Below, piece after piece: positions 36,001-45,932 of a stretch of 64,000 bases of DNA (position 1 is the first letter of the stretch; each line of letters begins with the position of its first letter). The translations under genes were made by a program, and so were the position numbers. The stretch comes from Phlebotomus papatasi (Eukaryota > Arthropoda > Insecta > Diptera > Psychodidae): the NCBI RefSeq assembly GCF_024763615.1, contig NC_077223.1:77190627-77254626 (forward strand), read 5' to 3'. Under the pieces are notes generated by a model that ran no database searches, had not been told where the DNA came from, and saw only the letters and a list, made by a program, of their open reading frames with translations.

Positions 36001-39000
36001 CGTTTTGAAAATGTACATATGTATGTAGGTACAATTCGTCAAGTCTAAAAAATAATTAGGCATGGATACCTTATAAATACCTGATAATGAAGAACTCTAT
36101 CCTTGAAATATCGTAATTAATAACAAAATGAAAAGAAAAAAACAGAGAAAACTAGTTTCAAGTTAAAAAAGAAGATACTTGTATTTTTGAATCTTATCTA
36201 AAGCAGTCTGCAAACTAGAGGTTTAGCCCAGTTCCTGAAGGTGTCAGAATCCGTAGTAATAAACATTTTCGTTTTTTCGAATATAATCAAAAGGGAGATA
36301 TTATAGGATGAAAATGTGTACACCACTTCCAGACATTTCCACAATTTATATGGAGGAGCCTTACACTTCCAGCATTTCGGAAAACTCCCGAAAATGCTGC
36401 AATACTTCCAGGGTATGAATTCTGTGATGCTTGAGTTTTTCACATGAGAAACTCACGGTTTTTAGAACGCTTCCTGTAATCGTTTGGTGAAGCTTTCACA
36501 AAAAGTGTCACGTGAAACACATGCAGCATCTAAAAATTCACATGAAAGTTTTAACGAAAGCTTGACAAAATACTTACTAAAGGTGACCTCAGAGTCGTGA
36601 ATTTCTCACGTGAAAAACTCACGATCTCAGAATTCATACCCCATTCGCCATTAAGACCTAAGGTAGGGTGGGCAAAAAAAAAAAAAGAATTCATACCCAG
36701 AACTTCTTGCACTTCATGCACTTCTCGTACTTAGAAATCAATAATTTGTTTAATATTATGAAAAATATAATTGAGAAGCCTTAAAAAAAACCAGTGATAA
36801 GCCCAGATAAGCTTATGGTTGCTGAGATTCTTTACAGGTGACCTCGGAATGCGTGAAAATTCGATTTTGAGTTAAATTTTGGTGGTAAAGAATCGCGTCG
36901 AGCAAACGGTTCTCGGACACCGAAATGGATAAAATTGGCTCGACGCGATTCTTTACCTGTGATTTATTTTTTGCCTGTGATCCGTATGATCTTTCCTTCA
37001 GATAGACAATCATTTTGTTTGCACATCAATTACACAATTGAAAATTTTTCTTATCAGAAAAAATTAAATTCTGGTACTGACCATCAACGTGCAAGCGAAT
37101 TTACTCCTTCGTCGATCGAGCATAACTTCTTTATGAGGATCGACGATGTCTCTTCATTTTCAAGATTTTTAGGGAACCATATAGAGGTCCTTTAACAATA
37201 TTTATTTCATGGTTATTCGCGATCTATGCGTCTCACAGATCGTTTGTTTGCAGATGTGACGCAGATTTTGTTCAATTTACTTCTTCACTTTAGAAACGAT
37301 GACTAGCGATGGAGCAATTTTTCCAGACCTCCACCAAAGCATTTTAAAATATTATTAGTATCCCTGTACCAAGTTATGTTTCGAAAAACGGAAAGTTTTG
37401 TTACATTCAGGGTTTTGAAGAGCCCTAACGATAGTTGCTTCCCGCATGTCCTGCAAAATATAGTGACATTCAATTGTCACGCTTGTGTTCCATTACGATT
37501 TAAAAAAGTTTTACAAAATATTATCGAAAATGCTTTTATAGGCTTTTAGCCAATAAAATGAACTACCACTATGCAAAATATGAAACCACTGTCACCAGCG
37601 ATTTGATAGCTATACGCTCTGAAACTCGTTGCATTTTTTTTCAGCCACCCTTTAGTTTTCGAAAAATAACAAAAAAAAAAATGAAAAAGATCATTAGTTG
37701 AAGTTGAGAATTGTTTGTACACTGTGAATAATTTGTATATCTTGTAAATATTTCTATTAAAGTCACTTGGATTTACATAATTTTCTTGTACTTTCCTCCT
37801 TTGGTTTGTATTGACATTTTTATAACTAAATCGGTGCTCAGAGAATATGTTTTTATTTTCAATGATATTTTGCAAAACTTCCAGAGCGACCACAAAGCGA
37901 CCACCTTCAACCAACAATATTTAAAAAGCGACATTATTTAAAAAGAATGTGACGAAATTTTCGTCACATTCTTTACTTATACCATGGTCCCAACTACATT
38001 GTTGGCACGAAAACACTTTCATAAACTTTTACCCTTGCCGACAATAGGGTCATATATGACCCGGAAAATTCTACGCGCTTTTCTGGAAAATTGAGAGTAG
38101 TTTATTATATCAAAATATGTAATATACAATCTTTGGATATTCTATATTGTGTTTCTAAAGAACTTTTTTGCTGAAAAAAAATAAAAGAATATAAAAAAAA
38201 TTTGAAAAAGAAAAGTCATTTCACAAAGTTCGAATTTCGTGATTTTTGATCTCAAATATTTTCTTTTCCTGAATATATGGAGTCTTGAGAAAATTAGCCA
38301 AGAATCTTACATCCTTCTATTATGATGTCGTGCACAAACAGATAGATTTTAATTAATGTATAGTCAAAAAAAAAAAACTTTTTTCCCCGGATCATATGAC
38401 CCTAATGACGTGAAAGAGTTAAGCTCCAGGACGGTGACAAATTGCAATAAAAGTCGATCGTATAACTTCTCTCTCTTTGTGTTCGAGCAGTAAAATGTTC
38501 ATTGAATCAGGGGCCTATCAAGCCTAATAAAAAGTGAAGCTATTTTTCGCTTTTCCTTGTAAAAAATTTGTAGACATTGCACAACGACTTTAAAAAATTT
38601 GCTCCTAGTTCTTGTATTATTTCGGCGAACATTATGAAATATGTATTTTTGGATAGTTTTTAATGCACGATCTCGAAATATATCAGACTGATAAGTTAAT
38701 TCTCATTAGGAAGAAACTTGCCAATAGTCTTCAGTGCCTCTATGCAAAAACGTATGGAAAAATGAAACGTCGAGAGGCCCCTGATTGAATCTTATTCAAG
38801 AAATCGTTCTTTGGTATCAATAACTTATGATGTACCATTGATGAAAAGCGAGATTTTTAAAAAAAATATATATTCTATTTCTTAAGAATCGTCACCTAAA
38901 GGTACCTCAGAAACTTATCGGGATGGACTATAGTACGTTTCTTGGGGAGATATGTTCAAGACACACCAAGGACTCCGAATATACAGATGGTTTCTCAACA

Positions 39001-40693
39001 CTCGAAAAAAGTTTTCATTTTATTGCACTGTAATGATCTATGCTGTAAAAGTGATTAGCTTTTGTGCGAGCTACCAAACGGGAGCAGTTAGAAGTAAAAC
39101 CTAAATATATTTCTCTTTGAGTCATAGGTCAACTTTGAGCTGAATTTCATTAAGATCGGTTAAGCCATTATTGCACTGAAATCAGTAAAAGTCAAAATAA
39201 CATTCTGGAAATGTTAATTTTACCTTGCATTATTGATCCGAAAACGGTGTAAATATTACCCTTTTTAGGTGTATTGGGGGTTAAAGTTACCCTTCTTCCA
39301 TGTTGATTTTACCCTTAAAAGGTGTAAAATTAACATCAAAAAATGTTGATATATTTTTACACCTAAAAAGTGTTAAAGTTATGAGGAAAAAAAGTTAATC
39401 GCAGCCTCTTTCTTTTCTCAGTGTGAGAAGTAAAATTTTAAAGTTGTGTGTTTTCAGAAGGACATCGTTAATTTTCCAAAGACCGGAGCAGGTCGATCCT
39501 TTTTTTTGGTTCGACCAGCTTCAATACATTTTTGCTCATGGTCTTTTGGTAAAAATTATGAAGATTCCCCCCAAATTAAAGTCCATTATTGTAATTTTGT
39601 CCATTACTATTCCATTGAAATATCTGCTGCTGATTACTTTGAAATTTCAGCCATAAATGTCTAAGCTCAGTTAAAAAGCAAACCTTATCTGATCTCTCTT
39701 CACTTAGATTTATCATCATTGCTTCGTACACCGCCAATTTGGCTGCCTTCCTCACAGTATCGCGTCTCGATACTCCAGTTGAATCCCTAGACGATTTAGC
39801 AAAGCAATACAAAATCCTCTATGCTCCTCTGAATGGATCCTCAGCCATGACCTACTTCCAGCGTATGGCTGATATTGAGGGGAAGTTTTATGAGATCTGG
39901 AAGGATATGTCCCTGAATGATTCCCTGACTCCAGTTGAAAGATCTAAGCTTGCAGTCTGGGATTATCCAGTGAGTGACAAGTATACCAAAATGTGGCAGG
40001 CTATGCAGGAAGCTGGGCTTCCTAATAGTCTCGAAGAGGCAGTTGGAAGAGTTAGGAATTCAACAACAGCCACAGGATTTGCCTTTCTGGGTGATGCTAC
40101 GGACATTAGATACTTAGTTCTGACCAATTGTGATCTTCAGATCGTTGGTGAGGAATTTTCCCGGAAACCTTATGCGATTGCTGTTCAACAGGGATCACCG
40201 CTCAAGGATCAATTCAATAATGCGTAAGTTTAAGATTTTGGGATTAAATTTTGCACCTAATGAGCTTTTTTGGGACAGGATTCTTATGTTACTGAACAAG
40301 AGACAATTGGAGAAGTTGAAAGAAAAGTGGTGGAAGAATGACGATGTTCAGAGCACGTGCGAGAAGCCCGAGGATCAATCTGATGGTATTTCTATTCAGA
40401 ACATTGGCGGTGTCTTCATTGTGATCTTTGTGGGAATTGGAATGGCATGTGTGACGCTAATCTTTGAGTATTGGTGGTACAAGTACCGCAAGAATCCCAA
40501 GATAATCGACGTGAGTGAGGCTCCAGTGACACAAATGGGTGGTGGAAAGCACCATGATCTTCCCCAGGCGGGAAAATTGGGAGATTTGGGGGGTCTTATA
40601 AAGTTCGATGGCAAAGGATCATCCAACAATACTGCCCTCCGTACACGAAATACCCAGCAATTTGCGGGCAGCACCTTCAAGGCACGTTTCTGA
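26911..40693 (+). CDS. Ir25a: Ir25a ionotropic receptor co-receptor, complete gene (8 coding exons)
   Basis: Exons 26911..27016, 33707..33856, 33933..34235, 34422..34586, 34648..35246, 35316..35908, 39708..40223 and 40279..40693; all junctions have GT/AG and phases agree, giving 2847 nt (948 aa plus stop), essentially the length of the fly protein. Ir25a is a broadly expressed co-receptor that pairs with tuning IRs in chemosensory, thermosensory and hygrosensory cilia to form glutamate-receptor-like cation channels. Order: signal peptide (residues 1-27), amino-terminal domain (about 30-430), ligand-binding lobe S1 (about 442-550), M1 (about 556-577), pore region with TPQGGG (about 606-622), M3 with SYTANLAAF (645-653), S2 carrying the co-receptor extra loop (about 694-722), M4 (about 854-876) and a short cytoplasmic tail ending TFKARF. 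Identification is by direct recognition of long near-identical stretches to insect Ir25a. GluRII or kainate-type receptors are excluded by the INVLYVNEVGN start of the mature protein and by the extra loop. Confidence 0.96.
27650..29210. mobile_element. 1.56-kb inverted-repeat element in Ir25a intron 1
   Basis: Ends TACCGTCGTTGCGGGTGACT and the complement AGTCACCCGCAACGACGGTA. A second, inner inverted pair around CCGCCATTTTGAATAACTGT (28195-28290 and 28775-28880) makes it a two-tier foldback. No transposase frame. Confidence 0.75.
29950..32414 (+). repeat. Degenerate 0.4-0.5 kb tandem units
   Basis: Blocks around AAACGGTAAGAGATAT followed by CTTCGGTGAC recur near 31140, 31675 and 32125. Blocks around CCTATTTTTAAACCGATT recur near 30030, 31400 and 31950. 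Order is kept, so it is a higher-order tandem array, interrupted by the element at 30086-31036. Class unknown. Confidence 0.5.
30086..31036. mobile_element. MITE with repeated CTCTACTCGACCAC motif
   Basis: Ends TAAGGTAAAGGACCC and the complement-like ATACTTTACCTTA. Near each end, CTCGACCAC/GGTCGAATAGAGG motifs are repeated two or three times. About 950 bp, non-coding. Confidence 0.6.
32415..33280. mobile_element. CACCGAG-ended element with repeated TACTATCCGG motif
   Basis: Ends CACCGAGAAAAATTTGGATG and complement CATCCACATTTTTCTCGGTG. Inside, motifs like GTAAAATTTACTATCCGGC recur many times in both orientations. A tRNA-like sequence is inserted in the middle. Confidence 0.65.
32843..32913 (+). 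repeat. tRNA-like SINE head
   Basis: GTGGCGCAGCTGGAAGATG (A-box-like) and GCATGTTCAAATCTCGG (B-box-like) about 40 bases apart, followed by a tRNA-unrelated stretch to about 33017 ending in A/T-rich sequence. The acceptor stem does not pair, so not a functional tRNA. Confidence 0.45.
33707..35908 (+). CDS. Ir25a: Ir25a exons 2-6 (ATD, S1, M1, pore)
   Basis: Five exons separated by introns of 60-190 nt: 33707..33856, 33933..34235, 34422..34586, 34648..35246 and 35316..35908. The first four complete the amino-terminal domain, with landmarks DLRQWRDLN, MPPADLIPEVIRG and EQIEKLRNLDINNFF. The fifth opens with QPPFIIRDEKSPKGYKGYC (lobe S1) and runs through GLGSMSVMAERETVIDFTVP, M1, WSPYSYQNNREKYKDD and the pore helix, ending in a split glycine codon. 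No frameshift or in-frame stop is seen. Confidence 0.95.
38032..38418 (+). mobile_element. piggyBac-like MITE in Ir25a intron 6
   Basis: Starts CCCTTGCCGACAATAGGGTC and ends GGGTC-type complement GACCCTAATGACGTGAAAGAG-like, followed by TTAA at 38419-38422. The left TTAA is degraded to TTTA. Relatives in the window are at about 55472-56000 (opposite strand) and 56410. Confidence 0.55.
39174..39423 (+). mobile_element. CACTGAG-type MITE, copy E, in Ir25a intron 6
   Basis: CACTGAAATCAG to CTCAGTG with the family landmarks; flanked by TG on both sides instead of TA. Ends about 285 bases before Ir25a exon 7. Confidence 0.75.
39708..40693 (+). CDS. Ir25a: Ir25a exons 7-8 (M3, S2, M4, tail)
   Basis: 39708..40223 begins inside the gating helix (FIIIASYTANLAAFLTVSRL), then SLDDLAKQYKILYAPLNGSS, and carries the co-receptor-specific loop EIWKDMSLNDSLTPVERSK followed by DYPVSDKYTKMWQAMQEAG. 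40279..40693 finishes S2 (LLNKRQLEKLKEKWWKND), then EDQSDGISIQNIGGVFIVIF opening M4, and ends TFKARF with TGA at 40691. Intron 6 before this block is 3.8 kb and contains a piggyBac-like and a CACTGAG-type MITE. Confidence 0.95.
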
Positions 40694-42778
40694 GCAATAA
40701 AATGTGCCCAAATAGATGTTTTCGCTCTCAAAAGTGTATTTGTGTGTAATTCTCTTGCACAGTGATTGTGGCTTTGCTCTCTCTTGATGCCTCAAGTCCC
40801 GCCAAAACGAAAAAAACGCGCAACAAAGTGTGTGAGGATGTTGATCGTTAGATTATCTCCAGTCTCCTCAAGCTCAATTTAAACTCTCTTACAAATTGCA
40901 CCAGAGCATTTTCAATAAAGACGTTGTACCTTTGAAGAGATCGTTTGTGTGTCTTATATTTTCTGTAACTGGAATTTGTCATCATCTGACGAGCGTGTGA
41001 CTCGAATTCCATTCGTAATCCCCCTCCTGTCCAATAAATGATCCCCCTCTGAGACCCCCAAATAAATCAATCATTCGGCTTTTTGATAAATTTGTCCCCA
41101 CATTTTGCGATAAATTAACTGTGTTAAGTCGCAGCACAAGATTTTCTGATTGTTCTGGACAATAGATGTTGACAAAAGCCGAATATTTTTTATTCTTCTA
41201 TCGCTTCTATCGTTTCACATCAGAGTTGCAGTTGCAGCTAGATTTAGGATGACTTACTTTATTCTCAGTTCAAACAACTTTTTCCCATTATTAAAAAAAA
41301 TCGCTTCTTGGAAATTACATGAGGTCAACTCACTTTTTTACGATTTTGAGATTCTAATGCACTTAGAAAGACAATTTAATAAATTTTCAGATGATATAAG
41401 TCATTAAATTTCGTTATTAGAAATTTTTTTTCAAAATTTTAATATTTTTGATTTCTTGCATAATTTTGTTTGAAGTAAAAGGGGCACAAAATATTATTCA
41501 TCGTTCAAATTTTTGTGAAACAGGGGACTAACTCTAGCAAGTTGATTCCTTGTTATTCTAATTTCAGCAAAATTTGCACATCATTTAGAACAACAAGGAG
41601 CTAACTCATTAACTAATGCATGGGTACCTACAGTTACGAGTAGGTCGTCTAGCTTGGAGGCTTGTGTTGGGAGGGTTTCTCTCGGCTTAACCGAGTTCTT
41701 TGCCTCCAAATTGTGAAGCTTGGGCTTCCAATGTCTGGGCGGGATACCTAGTGGCGGGAATGTTCCTGAAGCATGTGGCCCGGTGAGATCGGGCGGTGCA
41801 GGGCTTCGGAGAGTAAACTTTTTATTTTAGTATTTATTTATTAATTTTGGTATGTTGTCTATATTAAATGCTGTGCACTAATGCAAAACATTTTGGAAAA
41901 AAACAATTAGGAAGAACCAACGTATAATTTAAAAAAATCATTTTATTTTGAGGTGACTGTCCATGTTCAGCCTTCTTGGTTGATACATGTTTCGCTTACA
42001 ATTTTTTTTATCTTTATACTTGCAAGATAGAGTCCTATATTCGAAAATACCGTTGAATCATTCTTAATAACGTTTTTTAAGGTTAAAGCTTATAAAGGCT
42101 TTAGAGAGCATATTTCTTAACCAAATGGTATCATTTTGGGGCTCGTTGGAAAGGTCTTGAAATTTCTGACAAGTCTGACAAGGTTCCATTCGGTAAACTA
42201 GATATGAATCGATAAATATTTTTTTGTCAGAAAATCGATTGTATTACTCTTAAGATTTTTTTAAGTATATTTTGAGTGATTTATGAATTGGTTTAAGTCG
42301 AAATTCATATTTGGATTTGTTAGGGTTAGAAAGGTCTTGGGAGTTTTGACAAAACTGAGACCACTTCAATATGTTGTGAACCGATTTTAATCTGAAATAC
42401 AATTGTATTTATTATAAGCTATTTTCCTTACTTAGGTGGCTGTAACGTCCCTTTGAGGGGCCCGGCCTCTCGCACTAACCTCGTAGCTAAGCTTGCTCCA
42501 GAAACGTAGCTTAGGTCGCTGTCGAAAAGTCCTTGCTGACGCTTCTTGCGAGTTGTCGTAGCAATCTTGCTTCTACGGGTATGGGTTGTTAGATCCTCGC
42601 CCAACCCTCCCCAGTAATTTTGTAATTACTCAGTCAAAAATCAGTATTTTTTAACAAGAATTTCACCAAAAGAAAGCTGATCAAATTCTCTTGAAACAAC
42701 GCCGACGAAAAAGAAATTCAAAGCCTATTACGACTAACTTCATGTCAAGTGTTGGAGAAATTGTTTTATGCATACGCT
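40694..42778 (+). other. Ir25a 3' UTR with poly(A) signals, then repeat-like DNA
   Basis: AATAAA occurs 3 bases after the stop (40696-40701) and again at 40914-40919, the better placed signal. Further on, two GC-rich blocks (about 41610-41815 and 42430-42620) stand out from AT-rich surroundings. They share GGGAGGG/CCCTCCC-like pieces in inverted order and have no open frame. They look like ends of a decayed element, unidentified. Confidence 0.35.
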
Positions 42779-42782
42779 TTAA

Positions 42783-43293
42783 CCCTTTAAGGACGATTGG
42801 GTCACCCGTGTCCTATAGAGAAAATTATTTTTTTTCTGACTACCCAAAATTCTTTCTTTGTAATGTTTGTACGCAATCGTAAAGAAATCTTGGATATTTT
42901 TTGCAAAATTCCAACTATTTGCTATATATTAAATATTTAAGCTCAAAAGTGACGAATTTTCAAATGACCGCAATGACCGCACTGATAAATGATTTTTATT
43001 ATTTTTTTTTTTACATTTCCAATTCTTTTTAAGCAAAACCCTTTGGGAATAGAAAGTACACTACTCATACATAATATTTTTCATTAGAGTAAAAATTATC
43101 ATTCATTGGTATCGTCAAAAAAAATTACTTACATTTTTAGTCTATTTTTGTTCCTATCGTTCAGAGAAGTAAAAAATATACCGAATTCTGTTGGATTTTT
43201 CAAGGCTAGATGTAAGACATTTAATTAATTTTGTTTATTAGTTTATTTTTTTTATTAGTGATTTTCGATCAGACAAAAACATCTCCTCCTTGG
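42783..43293 (+). mobile_element. piggyBac-like MITE with TTAA duplication
   Basis: CCCTTTAAGGACGATTGGGTC at the left and ATCTCCTCCTTGG at the right, flanked exactly by TTAA (42779-42782 and 43294-43297), the piggyBac target. A related copy with right end TCTCGTCCTTAAATAG then TTAA lies at about 61420-61809. Confidence 0.65.
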
Positions 43294-43493
43294 TTAAGTT
43301 ACGAGTTCAAGCATTTTACAAAGTAGGGGAAACTGGGGCAAAACTTGTCAAAACGCATATTTAATTCTTTCACGAGCTCTGAGAAAACTTAAAAGTTTTA
43401 TAATAGCATATTCTTATAGGAAATTTATTGCTCTACAACATTGCAGATGACTATTTCCCTCTAAAGAAATGTGATTTTCGAATCATTTTCTAA

Positions 43494-43755
43494 TGGCTCC
43501 GGCACACCTTTTAGATCAGGAAAATTTCATGAAGTTGAAATTCGGATCCCTTTCTTTTTCGCATGTTTTGCATATGTCTATCTCATTCTCTTGTACTCTT
43601 CTTCTTCTCTAAAACATCACTCCAAATTCAATTTAGCTTAATCGAATTTGGTATGTGAAAGAATGAGATAATCATATGCAAAATATGTGAGAAAGAAAGG
43701 GTTTCGAATTTCGACTTCATAAAATTTTCCTGATCTAAAAGGTGTGCCCGAGCCA
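43494..43755. mobile_element. Nested foldback MITE (262 bp)
   Basis: TGGCTCCGGCACACCTTTTA and TAAAAGGTGTGCCCGAGCCA as inverted ends, arms about 100 bp, TA-containing flanks. Confidence 0.75.
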
Positions 43756-44099
43756 TAAAGGCCGATTTTGTGGAGATTCTCAAAATTGTTGGGGCAAATT
43801 TTGTCAGTCTTCGGATAATTTGTGACGTTTTATTCTCGCAAACGTTAAAAATATCAAATGGACATAATTTTATAGGAAATTTATCCTCTACAACTTTGTC
43901 GAAGATAATTTTTCTCTATAGTAAGGTGGAGTAACTGCATCGTTTTCCGAAGAGTGCTACTTAAACGCTTGTTTTTAGACTGATGAAATTCTTTTTTACT
44001 TCTTCTAAATCCATAGAATTATTCACTGTTTCATTTAGAAACATAATATAAAAAAAATATCAAAAATATTAAAGAAAATTTACATAATAATGATAAATA

Positions 44100-44430
44100 C
44101 AGTAATGCTCGGATCCATGTGAGCGCAAAAGCTTTATATTGGATCGGAGTTCTGAATATCAAAATCTTGCCGTGGCCACCCGACCTCTTTAACTCCTGAC
44201 CTAAATCCAATTGAAAATATTTGGTGGATTCTTGTTTGCCATATTTAGGCCAATATTCGCCAATACACTTACGTTTTGGAGTTAAAATCTGCAATTTTGG
44301 ATACCTGGAACAAGCCTTAAGATAAGTTTATCGAAAATTTAATCGATAATAGGCCTAATCGCATTCTTGAAATACTTCATAAAAACGCTGGAATCACTAA
44401 TTTTAAAGATTTGCATAAAAATTGTCTCAC
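44100..44430 (+). pseudogene. Tc1/mariner transposase C-terminal remnant
   Basis: In one frame ARIHVSAKALYWIGVLNIKI then LPWPPDL; after a frame change PDLNPIENIWWILVC; after another, IDNRPNRILEILHKN. PDLNPIEN is the signature around the third catalytic acid of Tc1 transposases, which cut and paste DNA at TA sites. Frameshifts and stops break it, and the aspartate expected two residues before the Ala-x-Ile-His stretch reads as serine, so it is dead. It lies inside the 43324-45155 element. Confidence 0.7.
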
Positions 44431-45458
44431 TTAATTATATTACAAAAGAATTTATTGACATTATCGTAGTTTTACGCTCAAAAACGTGTAAAATTGATAT
44501 TCTTTCAATTAAAATTTAAGAAAGATGTTGCGCTGTCAAACAATTATCATAAATAGGTTCAAATCAATTTATTTTGTGGAAAAAATTAAATTAAAAAAAA
44601 ATATATAGAAGAAAATCTGAATATTGAGGAGTGATCTTATGGTAATGATGCACTTGAAAACCATAAAAATCAGCATTTATTAAATGGAAATATGAGAGAG
44701 CCGTTGCAATGCCAAAAAAATACAATAATCAAGTTGTAAAATAATTCAATTCAAAGTATTTTGCAGAAAAAAATTAAATAAAACCAATATAGAAAGAAAT
44801 TTTGAGTTCTGCAAAAATGATCTTATGGTAATGGTACGCACTGTATTATTTCTGCTTTTTCTCAAACATGAACAGTTATATTATGTTACTGCAGTGACTG
44901 TATTACGGAATTAAAAATTAAAAGTATTATTTTAAGTGGATTAGTCATAAACGATCCAAATAGCGAAGCGTCCGGATTAGCACACTTGACTGTATTTTAA
45001 CGAGAAATGTGCTTAAATTGAGTTAATTAGTATTGATATTTTCTGTAAGGCAAATATTCCAAAAATAGGGCTCAAAATTTCATTATTTTTTATTTATTAT
45101 AAAATAGTGAATATTGAAATTTTCGTTTTAACAAATTTTGCCCCAGTCTCCCCTATGGGGTTATTTGTAATCCCGGTAATCCCTATCAGGGAATCTGTAA
45201 GGGCGGAGTCCTTAAGGCAATCGCGTGGATGATCACCTTGGCTGCCAGAAGTTTTTCCAGAACCCTCAGCGCTCCTCCTGACGATCTATTCCCTACTAAA
45301 AATTTCCAATGTTTCTATCGCTATCTTTAATCTATAAAATTTTCAACTTTCTATCTTTATCGGTTACTTTAGGTGTTAATTGAAAATTAATTCGCAATAC
45401 GATTTTCGATATGTGGTGACTTTCTGGCAAATTTTGGAAGTCAGCCAAAGTGCGTTCA

Positions 45459-45656
45459 ATGTTCGACACTCCCCCTATTTACTCCGAAAGCTGCATCTCT
45501 ATAACTTTGGAGTCAGACAATCATTGTGACTCTCCACTTGACACCAGTCCACTGTCGATTGTGATAAAGAAAACATATTCTCCCGGAAGCACAAAAATCA
45601 AAATCCCGCTGGGGATTGTGATAAATTGCATGAAAATATTCTCTGCGACAATTTAG
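45459..45656 (+). CDS. Small open frame of 65 codons, convergent with Mad1
   Basis: ATG at 45459 to TAG at 45654-45656, encoding MFDTPPIYSESCISITLESD and ending MKIFSATI. Base composition is more balanced than the flanks and the frame is clean, so it may be a small gene or the last exon of a plus-strand gene. No domain recognised and no supporting splice partner found. About 140 bases downstream, ATGTCACGATTGG followed by GTAAGT (45795-45813) could be another tiny first exon. Both are tentative. Confidence 0.25.
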   Translation: MFDTPPIYSESCISITLESDNHCDSPLDTSPLSIVIKKTYSPGSTKIKIPLGIVINCMKIFSATI

Positions 45657-45725
45657 TTTTTTTTTTTGTAATCTAGTTAGAGTAGTGAATTTTTTTTTCA
45701 AGAGACTGAACATTGAGAAAAAAAG

Positions 45726-45731
45726 TTTATT
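45726..45731 (-). terminator. Putative Mad1 poly(A) signal
   Basis: TTTATT on the plus strand reads AATAAA on the minus strand, about 200 bases past the Mad1 stop codon. Confidence 0.45.
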
Positions 45732-45932
45732 GATATAGTTTTTCTTGAATTATTATTATTTTTTTGGATACAAATATCTGTCCAGATTGTAAATATGTCA
45801 CGATTGGGTAAGTGTGTTGGTTGATTTATAAAGAAATTAAACACAATTTGAATGAAATCAATTTAGACAAATTTACCTTCATGATCCGTCGTGCGCTCTG
45901 TCTCTCTCGTGGGTATTCAATTGTCGCGGGTT

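Larger units (their letters stand above)
43324..45155 (+). mobile_element. TAGGGGAAACTGGGGC element with dead transposase
   Basis: Ends TAGGGGAAACTGGGGCAAAA and TTTTGCCCCAGTCTCCCCTA, inverted repeats of about 35 bp. Holds the Tc1 remnant at 44100-44430 and a nested palindrome at 43494-43755. The copy at 23088-25719 is a relative. Confidence 0.65.

Noticed and set aside
36198..37195. Open frames in Ir25a intron 6
   Set aside because: They lie within intronic repeats, including a fragment of the 21300 palindrome.
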